64,000 nucleotides of DNA from Anaerolineae bacterium (GCA_022841825.1 JALHQT010000003.1:558001-622000); one strand, 5' to 3'. Positions 26,620-35,772 are shown, counted from the stretch's first letter. Notes: generated from the letters alone by a model not told the origin. Numbers and translations are program-made.

Positions 26620-27585
26620 ATGACGCGGCGCGCCAAGGTCTTTGTAAGTCGCATTATTCCCGAAGCCGGTCTCGGTAGAGTGCGTGCAGCATGTGATGTC
26701 GATGTATGGCAGGATGCACTGCCGCCACCCTACGACGTACTCAAGTCGAGGGTTTTTGGAGTCGAAGGCATCTTATCGACTCTAAACGATCAAATTGACG
26801 ACGAACTTATGGATGCCGCTGGGGACTCACTAAAAGTTATCAGTCAAATGTCGGTTGGTGTCGACAACATTGACGTGGTTGCAGCCCATCGGCGAGGGAT
26901 TAAAGTAGGAAACACACCTGGCGTTCTTACAGACGCAACCGCCGACATCGCGATGGCGCTTTTGCTGGCGGCGGCGCGACGCATCGTCGAGGGTGTCGAA
27001 TACATTCAGTCGGGGCACTGGCGCACTTGGGAACCGATGGGGTTGCTCGGCGGTGACCTGTCTGGTGCCACACTTGGTCTCATTGGACTAGGAAGGATCG
27101 GACGCGCTGTTGCACGCCGCGCCCGCGGGTTTGAGATGCGACTTGTGGCACACAGCCCAAGTTGCCCAGCGGAGGAAGCGGCTGCACTTGGTGTTACATT
27201 GGTTTCGTTAGAACAGGTACTCCGCGAAGCTGACTACTTGTCAATACATGTGCCGCTTAAGCCTGATACCCGCCACATGATTGACAGAGATCGGCTCGCA
27301 CTTATGAAGAAAAGTGCGATCTTGATCAACACCGCCCGCGGCGCCATTGTTGATCAAATGGCACTATACGACGCTGTCAAAAATCGAGACATCGGCGGCG
27401 CAGCGCTGGATGTAACAGATCCCGAGCCGATTCCACTGAACGATCCACTTCTTACCCTGCCAAATGTCATTGTCGTTCCACATATTGGCAGCGCCAGCCA
27501 TCGCACGCGCGACAAAATGGCAGCTATGGCAGCCGAGAATTTACTTGCCGGTCTCGCAGGTCATAGCCTTCCGAACGAGGTCTAG
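26620..27585 (+). CDS. D-2-hydroxyacid dehydrogenase (glyoxylate/hydroxypyruvate reductase-like)
   Basis: A 321-residue enzyme with all catalytic marks of the family: [15 protein letters not shown] (NAD motif), [10 protein letters not shown] (catalytic Arg region), DVTDPEPIP (Glu) and VPHIGSAS (His). It reduces 2-keto acids such as glyoxylate or hydroxypyruvate, a plausible end of an oxidative sugar route that begins with the SDR upstream. The ATG at 26620 has AAGGGAAA upstream. Base use looks different from the neighbours: many more A- and T-ending codons, which hints at separate acquisition. Confidence 0.88.
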   Translation: MTRRAKVFVSRIIPEAGLGRVRAACDVDVWQDALPPPYDVLKSRVFGVEGILSTLNDQIDDELMDAAGDSLKVISQMSVGVDNIDVVAAHRRGIKVGNTPGVLTDATADIAMALLLAAARRIVEGVEYIQSGHWRTWEPMGLLGGDLSGATLGLIGLGRIGRAVARRARGFEMRLVAHSPSCPAEEAAALGVTLVSLEQVLREADYLSIHVPLKPDTRHMIDRDRLALMKKSAILINTARGAIVDQMALYDAVKNRDIGGAALDVTDPEPIPLNDPLLTLPNVIVVPHIGSASHRTRDKMAAMAAENLLAGLAGHSLPNEV

Positions 27586-27650
27586 CCGTGCCATTCAATA
27601 CTATTGATATCGAGCAGAAGGGTGCTCTTGTTTCCTATTTGAGAGGCAGC

Positions 27651-27776
27651 ATGATGTGCCTAAAAACTGGACAGTAAAGTAGCACGATGATCAGTGGATT
27701 GGGAAGCACGATGAGAAACAGCCATAGTCCGGAATTTAAACCGAAATTGGCACGTGAGGTCTTGCGAAAATATTGA
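27651..27776 (+). pseudogene. Left end of an IS3-type element with truncated orfA
   Basis: 27651-27690 resembles an IS left end (GTGCCTAAAAACTGGACAG). An ATG at 27711 opens RNSHSPEFKPKLAREVL, the start of an IS3-family orfA helix-turn-helix protein, which stops at TGA 27774 after 21 codons. Nothing of the rest of the element is seen. A dead fragment. Confidence 0.55.
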
Positions 27777-28003
27777 AGCTTTTCGAGTGTGCGCGAAGAC
27801 GTATAGGAAACAGAAAAACCAACCGCATGGCTGGTCAATGTTCGAATTTTTTGTTCACTTGCGTTAACTTTGACCCTCAAGACACCCAAAGTGAACATGA
27901 GGCGGTGTTGGCAGAGGCAGCTGACGCCCTGATCGACTACTTCGAGCGCACGAGCTTTCCCGCACGCGAGCTGCTTCACCAGCTCGTGTTCGGCTCCGAC
28001 TAA
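27773..28003 (+). CDS. Unidentified small ORF, probably the 3' end of a truncated accessory gene
   Basis: A 76-residue frame whose second half (TQSEHEAVLAEAADALIDYF, then ARELLHQLVFGSD) looks like a real alpha-helical protein end, while the first 30 residues lie in IS-derived sequence. It ends 55 bp before a good ribosome-binding site and a parA-like start, as if both belonged to one plasmid- or integrative-element operon. I do not recognise a family. It may not be expressed. Confidence 0.3.
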   Translation: MKLFECARRRIGNRKTNRMAGQCSNFLFTCVNFDPQDTQSEHEAVLAEAADALIDYFERTSFPARELLHQLVFGSD

Positions 28004-28058
28004 CCTACCCTCCTGATCTCCTACTCAGTCTGCGCACAAGCGTATATGGAGGGAGATC

Positions 28059-28163
28059 ATGACACGTGTTTTTGTCCTTACCAACAACAAGGGTGGGTGC
28101 GGCAAGACGACATCCGCCGCCAATATCGCGCTCGGCTTAAGCGGCGTGCTGCGCAAGATGGGC
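28059..28163 (+). pseudogene. ParA-family ATPase, N-terminal fragment cut by an IS
   Basis: An ATG at 28059, with GGAGGGAG 5 nt upstream, opens MTRVFVLTNNKGGCGKTTS followed by AANIALGLSGVL. This is the deviant Walker A region of a ParA/Soj-type partition ATPase, with Cys where Val is usual in KGGVGKTT. After about 35 codons the sequence runs into the left inverted repeat of the IS at 28164; the rest of the gene was not found beyond the IS. It suggests a former plasmid or integrative element here. Confidence 0.72.
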
Positions 28164-29176
28164 GCTGTGCCGGCTACTTCGCTCATCCGGCATGATTCCT
28201 GGCACACATCAGGTATAATCTTCGTCTGAAACGCCCTCTGAATTCCTCCGAAACGCAACAATAAGGACAATTCCAATGAACTGGCGTCAGCTTTGGACCG
28301 CCGGCAAACGCTTGGTCGCGCGCGGACTTCTTCAGGTCGAAACCAAGCTGAAAGAATGGAGCAAACCAGCACCGGATCGCCAAGTGACAGGTATAGTCAC
28401 CGACTTGTTACGCACCAAGCAAGAGCTGATTGCAGAAAATGCGTTTCTGCGCCAGCAGGTGATTGTGTTGAAGCGTCAGAGCCCGGAACGTCCAGCGATC
28501 ACCCAGCGGGATCGCCGCATACTGGTGGTGTTGGCGAGCCAGCTGCGCGGCTGGAAGGACGCATTGCACTTGCTGAAATGGCACCAGCGATGAGATCTGG
28601 TTCTGCGACTTTGTGCAGACCTATGACTTGTTCTTCGGCGCGATTTTTGTCTTCTTTGTGGTGGAGCTGGGATCACGCCGCGTGGCGCATTTCGGGGTCA
28701 CACGCTCACCGAGTGATGCGTGGATAGTCCCAGCAGCTTCGCGAAGCCACGCCGTTTGGTGAAGGACCGCGTTTTCTCATCCGCGACAATGATGGCAAGT
28801 ATGGCGACCGCTTCGAACGTGTGGCAGCCGGAACCGGCATCGAGGTGATCCAGACACCGTTTGGAGTGCCCAAAGCGAATGCAGTGTGCGAGCGCTTCAT
28901 TGGCAGCGTCAGGCGAGAACTGCTGGATCACATCGTGATCGTGAGTGAACGCCATCTGCGACGCAAGGTCGCCGCGTACGTTCGTTACTTCAATCACGCG
29001 CGTCCGCATCAGGGCATCAACGGTCAAGTCCCGATCCCTGCCAGTGCACCGCCCTCGATCATCCCGCCGCTATCTCAACTCAGGCGTATCCCGATTCTCG
29101 GTGGTTTGCACCATGACTACCAATGGGCTGCCTGAGCGGAGAATCTGGCTCGGATGGCCTAAGTAGCCGGCACAGC
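28164..29176 (+). mobile_element. Insertion sequence with inverted repeats, about 1 kb, inactive
   Basis: Left end 28164-28189 and right end 29151-29176 share GCTGTGCCGGCTACTT as a 16-bp perfect inverted repeat, then match again at CATCCG. Between them lies one broken rve-type transposase gene. No target-site duplication is obvious. Its terminal sequence resembles those at 17695 and 29227, so several related elements have visited this region. Confidence 0.82.
28276..29135 (+). pseudogene. rve/DDE-type transposase, frameshifted with internal deletion
   Basis: The N-terminus includes TKQELIAENAFLRQQVIVLKRQ and runs to KDALHLLKWHQ near 28588. Here about 80-100 residues are missing, and the frame changes to DEIWFCDFVQTYDLFF at 28590 (first catalytic Asp). 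One extra base near 28729 shifts the frame again before QQLREATPFGEGPRFLIRDN (second Asp). The final part GVPKANAVCERFIGSVRREL contains the catalytic Glu and ends at 29135. All three catalytic residues remain but no single frame encodes them. Confidence 0.82.
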
Positions 29177-29203
29177 AGCCCCTGAAGCGCCGTTTCTCGC
29201 TTA

Positions 29204-29227
29204 GATGCGCTAAGTAACCCCCACAAC
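29204..29227. repeat. Solo IS terminal repeat
   Basis: On the minus strand this reads GTTGTGGGGGTTACTTAGCG, close to the IS ends at 17695 and 28164. It lies 27 bp outside the right end of the intact-ended IS, so it is probably the leftover end of another related element. Confidence 0.55.
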
Positions 29228-29256
29228 TTGCCTACTTATGCGCTGCGATTCGACTC

Positions 29257-29892
29257 CTACGCGCCGATCAGTTCCCGCACTTTGCGCACGGCGCTGGTCG
29301 CATCTGCCGCGTAGCCATCCGCGCCGATCTTGTCTGCGTACTCCTGGGTGACGGGTGCGCCGCCGATGACGATGCGGATCTGATCGCGCAGTCCAGCCTG
29401 CTGGATGGCGTCAATCACACTCTTCATGGCGGGCATCGTCGTCGTCAGCAGGGCGGAAAGTGCGATGACCTGCGCGCCGTTGCGGATGGCATCGACGAAC
29501 TTTTCCGGCGGGACATCAATACCGAGATCCATAATTTCGAAACCGAAGCCTTCCAGCATCATCGATACCAGCTTCTTGCCAATGTCATGCAGGTCGCCTT
29601 TGACGGTGCCGATGGCGACTTTGGCGATCGGCTGGACGCCTTCGGCAGTCAGGTACGGCTTGAGCACCACCAGGGCTTTATCCATCGCGCGGGCGGCGAT
29701 CAGCATTTCCGGGACGAAGGCGATCCCTTCCTCGAAGAGTTCGCCGATGCGCTTCATCCCGCTGATCAAGCCCTGGTTGAGGATGGTATCTGCGGATTCG
29801 CCAGCTTCAAGCGCCTGCTTGACTTTTTCGACCACCACATTCGCCTGACCCTCGATCACTGCTTCTCGGATTTCTTCAATCAGGGACATCAT
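29257..29892 (-). CDS. Corrinoid (B12)-binding methyl-carrier protein
   Basis: A 211-residue two-domain corrinoid protein like MtaC/MtbC or the B12 module of MetH. Residues 1-85 form the helical cap; the Rossmann-like B12 domain follows, with GTVKGDLHDIGKKLV giving the D-x-H-x-x-G motif (His102 as lower cobalt ligand), then SALLTTTM and IGGAPVT. It carries a methyl group on cobalamin between two methyltransferases. Three URO-D-family proteins at 38.5-42 kb are candidate methyltransferase partners. GAGGAAAA precedes the ATG. No B12 riboswitch was recognised upstream. Confidence 0.88.
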   Translation of the reverse strand: MMSLIEEIREAVIEGQANVVVEKVKQALEAGESADTILNQGLISGMKRIGELFEEGIAFVPEMLIAARAMDKALVVLKPYLTAEGVQPIAKVAIGTVKGDLHDIGKKLVSMMLEGFGFEIMDLGIDVPPEKFVDAIRNGAQVIALSALLTTTMPAMKSVIDAIQQAGLRDQIRIVIGGAPVTQEYADKIGADGYAADATSAVRKVRELIGA

Positions 29893-29933
29893 TTTTCCTC
29901 ACGCGATGCAACCCAACAAGAACCGCCGCTACT

Positions 29934-31076
29934 TCAAAGCGCGAATGACCCGACCGTCGCATCCTGCGTCTGGAGTGCCTGGCAGGATTGGCGGACGATG
30001 AGCGTCGGCGCGAGTATGATCTGGTCAAAGCGCTCTCGCTTGCCATTAATGCGACGCAGCAGAAGTTCCGCAGCCACCTCGCCGATCTCATGAAAGGGCT
30101 GCGCCATTGTCGTCAGCGGCGGATCGAGATGGGCGGAGACGTCCAGATCATCGAAGCCCACCACAGAGAGATGATCGGGAATGGATATTCCCAGGCTCGC
30201 CGCCGCCCGGTAAAGCGCGATGGCGATCTGGTCATTGGCGGCGAAGACAGCCGTGGGGCGGTCGGTGCCGGTGATGAATTCGTGGAGCTGCGTATGGTCG
30301 ATCAGCGGGTATCCGCCTTCGACCCGGCAGACCAACCGTTCATCCAGCATCATGCCGCGTTCCGTCAGCGCCTGGCAGTAGCCCAGATAGCGGTGCTCCA
30401 TGCTGATCGAGGGCGAAAGCCAGGTCACGAAGCCGACACGTCTGTGCCCCAGATTGAAGAGCGCGTGCGTGGCGCGAATGGCACCGCCGAAATGATCGGT
30501 CATGACGTAGTCGGTCGAGATCGTGCGCAGATAACGGTCGATCAGCACAATTGGAAAGCGGGCGTTATTCAACTCTTCGATCAGCGCGATATGTTCGGAA
30601 TTGATGGGATAGAGCGCGAAGCCCGCGACGTTTTCGTCGATCAACTTGAGGATGACGCGCTCCTGCTGTTGCAGATCATTGTTGACGTGATTGAAGATGA
30701 CCGAGTAATTCGCCTGTTCAGCCACCTGTTGAAAGCCGACCAGGATCGCAGGCACGGAAGAATCGCGCACGTAGGGCACGATGAATGCCAGTCGCTGCGA
30801 ACGATTGCTTGTGGCGCTGTACTCGCTCCACTGAACGAATGTGCCACGTCCTTGCTCGCGGCTCAGGTAGCCTTCGGCTTCCAGAGTAGCCAGCGCCTGG
30901 CGCACCGTGCCGCGCGCGACATCGAATTCCGCGCAGAGGACTTTTTCCGGGGGAATGTTGCTGCCGTTGCGCCAGTCGCCGTTGTGGATGCGCTTCTTGA
31001 GAATTGCGGCGACCTGGATATGCAGATGGGGTGCGTCGGGGCTGCGGTCGAGCATGACAGGCATAGAAGTCCACAT
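29934..31076 (-). CDS. GntR-type HTH regulator with LacI-like sugar-binding domain (AraR type)
   Basis: About 380 residues. The first 70 form a GntR winged helix ([22 protein letters not shown] and then [17 protein letters not shown]). The rest is a LacI/GalR-type effector domain ([69 protein letters not shown]). This is the AraR layout: a repressor released by a sugar. The ATG at 31076 is preferred; a TTG at 31082 is possible. A perfect palindrome AGGTCTAGACCT lies just upstream over the predicted start of transcription, suggesting autorepression. Similar boxes precede neighbouring operons. Confidence 0.88.
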   Translation of the reverse strand: MWTSMPVMLDRSPDAPHLHIQVAAILKKRIHNGDWRNGSNIPPEKVLCAEFDVARGTVRQALATLEAEGYLSREQGRGTFVQWSEYSATSNRSQRLAFIVPYVRDSSVPAILVGFQQVAEQANYSVIFNHVNNDLQQQERVILKLIDENVAGFALYPINSEHIALIEELNNARFPIVLIDRYLRTISTDYVMTDHFGGAIRATHALFNLGHRRVGFVTWLSPSISMEHRYLGYCQALTERGMMLDERLVCRVEGGYPLIDHTQLHEFITGTDRPTAVFAANDQIAIALYRAAASLGISIPDHLSVVGFDDLDVSAHLDPPLTTMAQPFHEIGEVAAELLLRRINGKRERFDQIILAPTLIVRQSCQALQTQDATVGSFAL

Positions 31077-31094
31077 GTACAATGCAACTCAAAA

Positions 31095-31139
31095 AGGTCT
31101 AGACCTGTTAACATAACACGATGCAGACCGCTTTGTCAA
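31095..31139 (-). promoter_or_regulatory. Promoter and 12-bp palindromic operator of the GntR-type gene
   Basis: Minus strand: TTGACA (31134-31139), 18 bp, TATGTT (31110-31115), then the perfect palindrome AGGTCTAGACCT (31095-31106) at about the start site. GGTCTAGACC matches the known core of NagR/DasR-type GntR operators. Confidence 0.65.
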
Positions 31140-31220
31140 ATGATTCGACAGAGCAGGCTGCATTCCCAATGGGTGGCAACCTGCGCTCTGAATCCGAGAC
31201 TCTTGAAAGCCATGCGAACC

Positions 31221-32438
31221 CTAATGCTCGTGCGCCTCGATCGCCATCTTTTGCTGCATTCTGACCGGAGTGTTTTCCAGCAGCCACGCTTCCATCCGCT
31301 CTGCAATCTGCGCCGGAGTCTCCGGGTAGCCGTAGGCTTCCAGCAGTACGGGCGTCCATTTCTTTCCCCAGCGGATATGAAAGTTCTCATCGCTCCAGTC
31401 ATAGCTGACCGCCGCCGCCGAGATCTCGTCGTGGATTTCTTCCCAGTGTTCGCGATTTGCCGACTTTTCCGGCATCCCATTCGGTTCGATTACCGTCGTC
31501 AGCAGCGCGTACTGCTCAACGGCGGGCAGTTTCATCATCACATCATAGATTTGTACGACCTGTGGTACATCCGCAGGCTGCAAGCCCAACTGCCCGATGC
31601 GCACCATTCCGAGCTGGCTGTGGCGAATCTCATCCCACAAGTGGCGTGAGACATTGTACTGGTACTCCCACGTCATTTCCGGCGTCATCCACAGGATAGA
31701 GCCGAGAGTCTCCGCCGCAGTCATCTCGTTCAGATAGTGCTTGAAGCGCCACAGACGATGCGCTTCCGGCTCCGCCTTGCGATCCGGTTCGAAATCGACT
31801 GAAGGGTCGAAGATCGGCCAGTCCTTCATCCGCTGGCAGTTCATCCACGGCAGCAGCAGCGGGTGATTATCAGGCTCATGCGGTTCGGCAGCCTTCGCTT
31901 CCATGCCGGTCACACCACCATCCGCCGCCAGCAGCCCGGCGACATAATCGCGCCACGTCTCCCAGCCGGGATAGCGCGCATCGATCTCTGTGAAGAATTT
32001 TTCCGCCCAGGCAACCTGACGTTCCAGCGCGGGCAGCAGCTTCTCGGTGATCTGCACGGTCGGGCGGTCGAAGTCACTCCAGGTCACGCTGGGATGACTG
32101 CGGTAGGCTTCCAGCAGCGCTTTCTTGATCACCAGATAGATTGTCGCGATCACCTCGGCGCTGTTCTGCGCGCGGTCGAGCGCCGCTGCCAGCCGGGGCA
32201 ACAGCTCGCCGATGCCGCGTTCCGGCTGGTAGCAGCGCAGCTCGCGCAGCCGCTGGAAAATCAGATCTGCCGCGTCGCCGCTCTCCCAGATGTGCAGCCC
32301 GATCTCGTTCTTCGCTTCCCACTCAGGCACGCCCGGCAGCCACCCGGCAAGCGTCCGCATACACGCTTTCTCCAGGAAGGCGTAACGCTTCAGGACGTCG
32401 GTGTTCTGCTCAATCGTGATGTGAGTTTTCGCGCTCAT
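31221..32438 (-). CDS. Ferritin-like di-iron protein, paralog A
   Basis: A 405-residue protein of unknown function, related to two others in this window (48686-50095 and 60871-62190). Conserved acidic/His motifs fit a four-helix ferritin-like di-iron site: NEMTAAET about 30 residues before WDEIRH (Glu270, His273), then a Glu-bearing helix and WSDENFH (Glu351, His354). The N-terminal half has another shared block (WEAKNEIGLHIWES, with RLRELRC). It may belong to or near the DUF455 ferritin-like group, from memory. No signal peptide. It is the last gene after a binding protein and two permeases, so it probably acts on the imported compound, perhaps as an oxidase or oxygenase; that is inference. 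Confidence 0.7.
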   Translation of the reverse strand: MSAKTHITIEQNTDVLKRYAFLEKACMRTLAGWLPGVPEWEAKNEIGLHIWESGDAADLIFQRLRELRCYQPERGIGELLPRLAAALDRAQNSAEVIATIYLVIKKALLEAYRSHPSVTWSDFDRPTVQITEKLLPALERQVAWAEKFFTEIDARYPGWETWRDYVAGLLAADGGVTGMEAKAAEPHEPDNHPLLLPWMNCQRMKDWPIFDPSVDFEPDRKAEPEAHRLWRFKHYLNEMTAAETLGSILWMTPEMTWEYQYNVSRHLWDEIRHSQLGMVRIGQLGLQPADVPQVVQIYDVMMKLPAVEQYALLTTVIEPNGMPEKSANREHWEEIHDEISAAAVSYDWSDENFHIRWGKKWTPVLLEAYGYPETPAQIAERMEAWLLENTPVRMQQKMAIEAHEH

Positions 32439-32469
32439 GGCTCTCTCCCTCGTTACATGAGTTGCCGTC

Positions 32470-33372
32470 TTACTTCAGCGCTCCGCGCGCCAATCCTGAG
32501 ATGATCATTCGCTGACCGAACAGAATGATCAACAGTACAGGGATAATCATAAATACACTGAGGGCGCTCATCATATCCCACGGCTTGGTGTATGTGGAGC
32601 CGGGGTCTGTCAGCTCTGTCAGCCCGACACTCAGCGTCTTGGTATCGACAGTATGGGCAAACACCAGCGGGTAGAGCAGCTCGTTCCAACTGATGATGAA
32701 GTTTATCAGGAACATGGTGAACAGCGCTGGGCGAATCAGCGGCAGCACCACGCGCGTGATGATCTGTACAGTGTTCGCGCCGTCGATGTATGCCGCTTCT
32801 TCGATCTCCGCCGGGACCTGTTTGATAAAGGATACCAGCGTGATGATCGTGAAGGGCAGCATCAGGCTGCTCATCATGATGATCAGTCCGTGATGCGTAT
32901 TGACCAGCCGGAAGGTGTTGAACGTCTGGAACATCGGCACCAACACGGCGATCTGCGGCAGCGCCACCGACAGGATCAGCGCCAGGTAGATCGCGTTGCT
33001 GCCAGGGAAGCGGATGCGCGCCAACGCATACGCCGCCATCCCCGCCGCGATCACGGAGACTGCTGAAGAGCCGATGCCGAAGATCAGCGAATTGCGGAAA
33101 TACGTCAGGAACGGAATCGACTGGCTCATGCGCAAATAATTGTCCAGCGTCGGTACGCTTGGCCAATAGGTGGGCGGCACATTGAACAGTTCTGTCGACG
33201 GCGTGATTGACGAGGAGAAGATGAAATAGAATGGGAGCCCGATCACAATTACGAAGATGGCGAAGGCTGCGTAAATCAGCACGCTTTCGCCATAGCGGGC
33301 GAGCAGCGCCGCGCGGTATCCCGGTCGCTCGTGGATGGGTGCCTGTGGGTGCAGGACTGCTTGTTGTGACAT
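32470..33372 (-). CDS. Carbohydrate ABC transporter permease, MalG type
   Basis: A 300-residue permease with an N-terminal cytoplasmic tail of about 25 residues and six hydrophobic segments. The EAA loop is EIEEAAYIDGANTVQIITRVVLPLIRP. It ends with MIISGLARGALK, the usual MalG-type tail. The ATG at 33372 has GAGGGGGG 8 nt upstream; an upstream frame extension from 33402 is rejected. It pairs with the MalF-type permease immediately upstream. Confidence 0.93.
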   Translation of the reverse strand: MSQQAVLHPQAPIHERPGYRAALLARYGESVLIYAAFAIFVIVIGLPFYFIFSSSITPSTELFNVPPTYWPSVPTLDNYLRMSQSIPFLTYFRNSLIFGIGSSAVSVIAAGMAAYALARIRFPGSNAIYLALILSVALPQIAVLVPMFQTFNTFRLVNTHHGLIIMMSSLMLPFTIITLVSFIKQVPAEIEEAAYIDGANTVQIITRVVLPLIRPALFTMFLINFIISWNELLYPLVFAHTVDTKTLSVGLTELTDPGSTYTKPWDMMSALSVFMIIPVLLIILFGQRMIISGLARGALK

Positions 33373-33385
33373 GTTTACACCCCCC

Positions 33386-34315
33386 TCAAATCGACACGTC
33401 AAAGCGGCGAAACAGGGTTAAACCAATCACGCCGACGACAGCGACGATGCCGACCAGCACCATACTGATGGATGCTGCGTAGCCATAGTTGAGCGAGTTG
33501 CTTTCCAGGTAGATCTTCTGCGCGATGACTGTCGTCGAGAAGCCAGGTCCGCCGCCCGTCATCAGGAAGGGCAGGTCAAACACGGCGAGCTGCCAGACGA
33601 TCATAAACATGCCTGTCGTGATCAGGATGGGCAGCAGCATGGGGATGGTGATATAGAACAGGCTCGTCCAGGCATTCGCGCCATCGACGCGCGCTGCTTC
33701 GTACAGATCGCGTCCAATGCCTTGCAGTCCCGCCAGCAGCACCAGCGCCACAAAGGGAGTACTCTTCCAGATGGCGACCGCGATGACCGCCAGCTTGGCG
33801 TTGTTCGGGTCGATCAGCCAGCGCATTTCGATGCCCGCCAGCGTGCGCAAAAGATCGGGGATGATGCCGAACTGATCGTCGAACATCCAGCGGAAGCCGA
33901 GGGCTGCGACTGCCATCGGGACAGCCCACGGAATGAGCACCAGCGCGCGCGATAGGAAGCGCAGACGAAACGATGCATTGAGCAGATGCGCCACCGCAAG
34001 CCCCAACGTGAGTTGGGCAAAGGTCGCGCCGACGACGAACAGGATGGTGAAGCTGATGCTCGCCTGCACAACCGGGTCAGCACCCATGCGCTGGAAGTTG
34101 CCCAAGCCGACGAAAACCGGTCCATTATGATCGAATGCCGGGTTATAGCGGTGAAAGCTGAGGTATGCCGTCTGAAGGAAGGGGTAGAACGCTGTGAAGG
34201 TGCGCAGCATGACCGCCGGAAGCAGCAGCACAATCGCGACGACATAAAAGCGCTGCTGCAGCGTCAACTGGGCAAACAAGCCATGCCGACGATTCGCAGG
34301 AGATCGTAATGTCAT
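33386..34315 (-). CDS. Carbohydrate ABC transporter permease, MalF type
   Basis: A 309-residue membrane protein. First hydrophobic segment about residues 21-45, then YLSFHRYNPAF; the EAA loop is DLYEAARVDGANAWTSLFYITIPMLLP, and LMTGGGPGFSTTVI follows, as in CUT1 permeases. The ATG at 34315 is preferred because the frame upstream (from a TTG at 34366) crosses a stable hairpin between this gene and the binding-protein gene. Ribosome-binding site is weak. Confidence 0.9.
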   Translation of the reverse strand: MTLRSPANRRHGLFAQLTLQQRFYVVAIVLLLPAVMLRTFTAFYPFLQTAYLSFHRYNPAFDHNGPVFVGLGNFQRMGADPVVQASISFTILFVVGATFAQLTLGLAVAHLLNASFRLRFLSRALVLIPWAVPMAVAALGFRWMFDDQFGIIPDLLRTLAGIEMRWLIDPNNAKLAVIAVAIWKSTPFVALVLLAGLQGIGRDLYEAARVDGANAWTSLFYITIPMLLPILITTGMFMIVWQLAVFDLPFLMTGGGPGFSTTVIAQKIYLESNSLNYGYAASISMVLVGIVAVVGVIGLTLFRRFDVSI

Positions 34316-34351
34316 ATCAAGGATAGTTTCGTCTCTATTTTTCGAACATAG

Positions 34352-34381
34352 AATCCCCCTTGCCAAGCGGCAGGGGGGATT
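34352..34381 (-). terminator. Intercistronic hairpin after the binding-protein gene
   Basis: A 13-bp stem with one G-T pair (34352-34364 with 34369-34381) and a 4-nt loop. No U-tract follows on the minus strand. Likely stabilises the binding-protein mRNA or partly attenuates permease expression. Confidence 0.6.
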
Positions 34382-34392
34382 TGAGATAGACC

Positions 34393-35715
34393 TTACTGAT
34401 CGAGAGCGGCAATCAACTGCTTGCCCTGTTCCAGCACCTCAGAGAGGCTGGACTGGTTGGTCAGGAAGAGGGATGCCATGTCGTCCACGACCGTCTGCGC
34501 TTCTGCAACACGCGGGTGGAAGGCACGCGGCGCGAACACATCGTTCTGGGCGTACAGTCCCATAGCAGCGATCAGTTCATCGTCGGTATCCGACATCGCT
34601 TCCAGGATCGAGTTACGCGGCGTGAGCAGGAAGCCCTGCTGCTTTGCCAGCTCTGGCGCGACTTCCTTCGACGTCAGATAGCTGATGAGCGCCTTTGCAC
34701 CATCGGGGTTCGGTGCATACGTCGGGATCGAGTAGCCCCAACCGCCGATCCAACTCTTGCTGCCCGCAGGACCCGCTGGTGGCAGGCTGATGACCAGCTT
34801 TTCCGGCGCGTACCACTCGGTATTGCCCTCGGCGACGCCCTGGAAGAACGGCCACTGACGCATGAACCAGACCTTGTCACCCATGTAGAGTTCGTTCTGC
34901 GCCGTGTAATCCTGGTTGAGTGCCTCTTCCGGGAAGATCCTGTGGGTGTGGATCATGTCATAGAGGAACTGGAGCGCTTCCGCCGTGCCATCGTCGAAGT
35001 CGAAGACTTTGCCGCCCGCCTGTGCCGCCAGATAGGCGACGTAAACGTACAGCAGCGCTGGCTTGATCAGTCCGTCGGTGGTCGCCCAGACGCCGTTATC
35101 CGGGTCCGAGACTTCCTTGCCGACCTCGACCAGTTCTTCCCAGGTGGTCGGGGCGGCGAGTCCACGTTCTTCCAGCCAGTCCTGGCGGCTGAAGAAGTAG
35201 CCGACTGCGAATTCGTGCGGTATACGATAGGGGACATCGTCGATGCTGAGGAATCCGCGAATGTGATCCTGCATACTGGGGGGGAAATCATCCCACGTTT
35301 CCTGGGGGATAATCTCGTCCAGCGGCATGACCCAACCCGCGCGCATGAATGTCGGCGAGCTGTCGTCGGCATCGCTGAACAGGTCAACCGGGCTGGTGCC
35401 GGAGGCAAATGCCGGGCTGTAGCGAGTCAGCATATCGTTGCCGCTGACGGGTCCGCCTTCGAGCTGGACGGTCAGTCCGGTGTCTTCTTCGAACTGGGGG
35501 AGCACGCTCTGGATCGCCGGATGCGCGAATTCCTGAATAGCGAAGACGATGGTGTTGTTCTGACGAATGAGCTTGGGCGCGAAGATCCCTTGCGCCAGTA
35601 ACTTGCTCGGACCGGTGGCTGCCAGCGCAGCAGCGATGCTGCCGGCGGTACCCTTGAGAAAGGTGCGTCGTGAAATTCCACTTTGAACCGCTTTAGAGAG
35701 AGTACCTTTGCGCAT
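34393..35715 (-). CDS. Sugar ABC transporter substrate-binding protein (Tat-type signal)
   Basis: A 440-residue family 1 solute-binding protein. ISRRTFLKGTAGSIAAALAA is a twin-arginine signal, so the protein is probably exported folded. The mature region has QFEEDTGLTVQLE and WIGGWGYSIPTYAPNPDGA, typical of oligosaccharide-binding proteins. The ATG at 35715 has AAAGGA 6 nt upstream; an ATG at 35730 is possible. First gene of a leftward operon with two permeases and ferritin-like paralog A, behind a strong promoter. Confidence 0.92.
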   Translation of the reverse strand: MRKGTLSKAVQSGISRRTFLKGTAGSIAAALAATGPSKLLAQGIFAPKLIRQNNTIVFAIQEFAHPAIQSVLPQFEEDTGLTVQLEGGPVSGNDMLTRYSPAFASGTSPVDLFSDADDSSPTFMRAGWVMPLDEIIPQETWDDFPPSMQDHIRGFLSIDDVPYRIPHEFAVGYFFSRQDWLEERGLAAPTTWEELVEVGKEVSDPDNGVWATTDGLIKPALLYVYVAYLAAQAGGKVFDFDDGTAEALQFLYDMIHTHRIFPEEALNQDYTAQNELYMGDKVWFMRQWPFFQGVAEGNTEWYAPEKLVISLPPAGPAGSKSWIGGWGYSIPTYAPNPDGAKALISYLTSKEVAPELAKQQGFLLTPRNSILEAMSDTDDELIAAMGLYAQNDVFAPRAFHPRVAEAQTVVDDMASLFLTNQSSLSEVLEQGKQLIAALDQ

Positions 35716-35772
35716 AAGGAATCCTTTCATCTAGTATCGTTGGGAAAATTAATGTGACATGCTATCATGATA

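Noticed and set aside
29893-29933. Cobalamin riboswitch before the corrinoid gene
   Set aside because: The gap to the upstream GntR gene is only 41 bp and shows no B12-box-like sequence.
29988-31649. 553-codon open frame on the + strand
   Set aside because: It crosses the GntR gene, its promoter and the end of paralog A on the opposite strand; a shadow frame.
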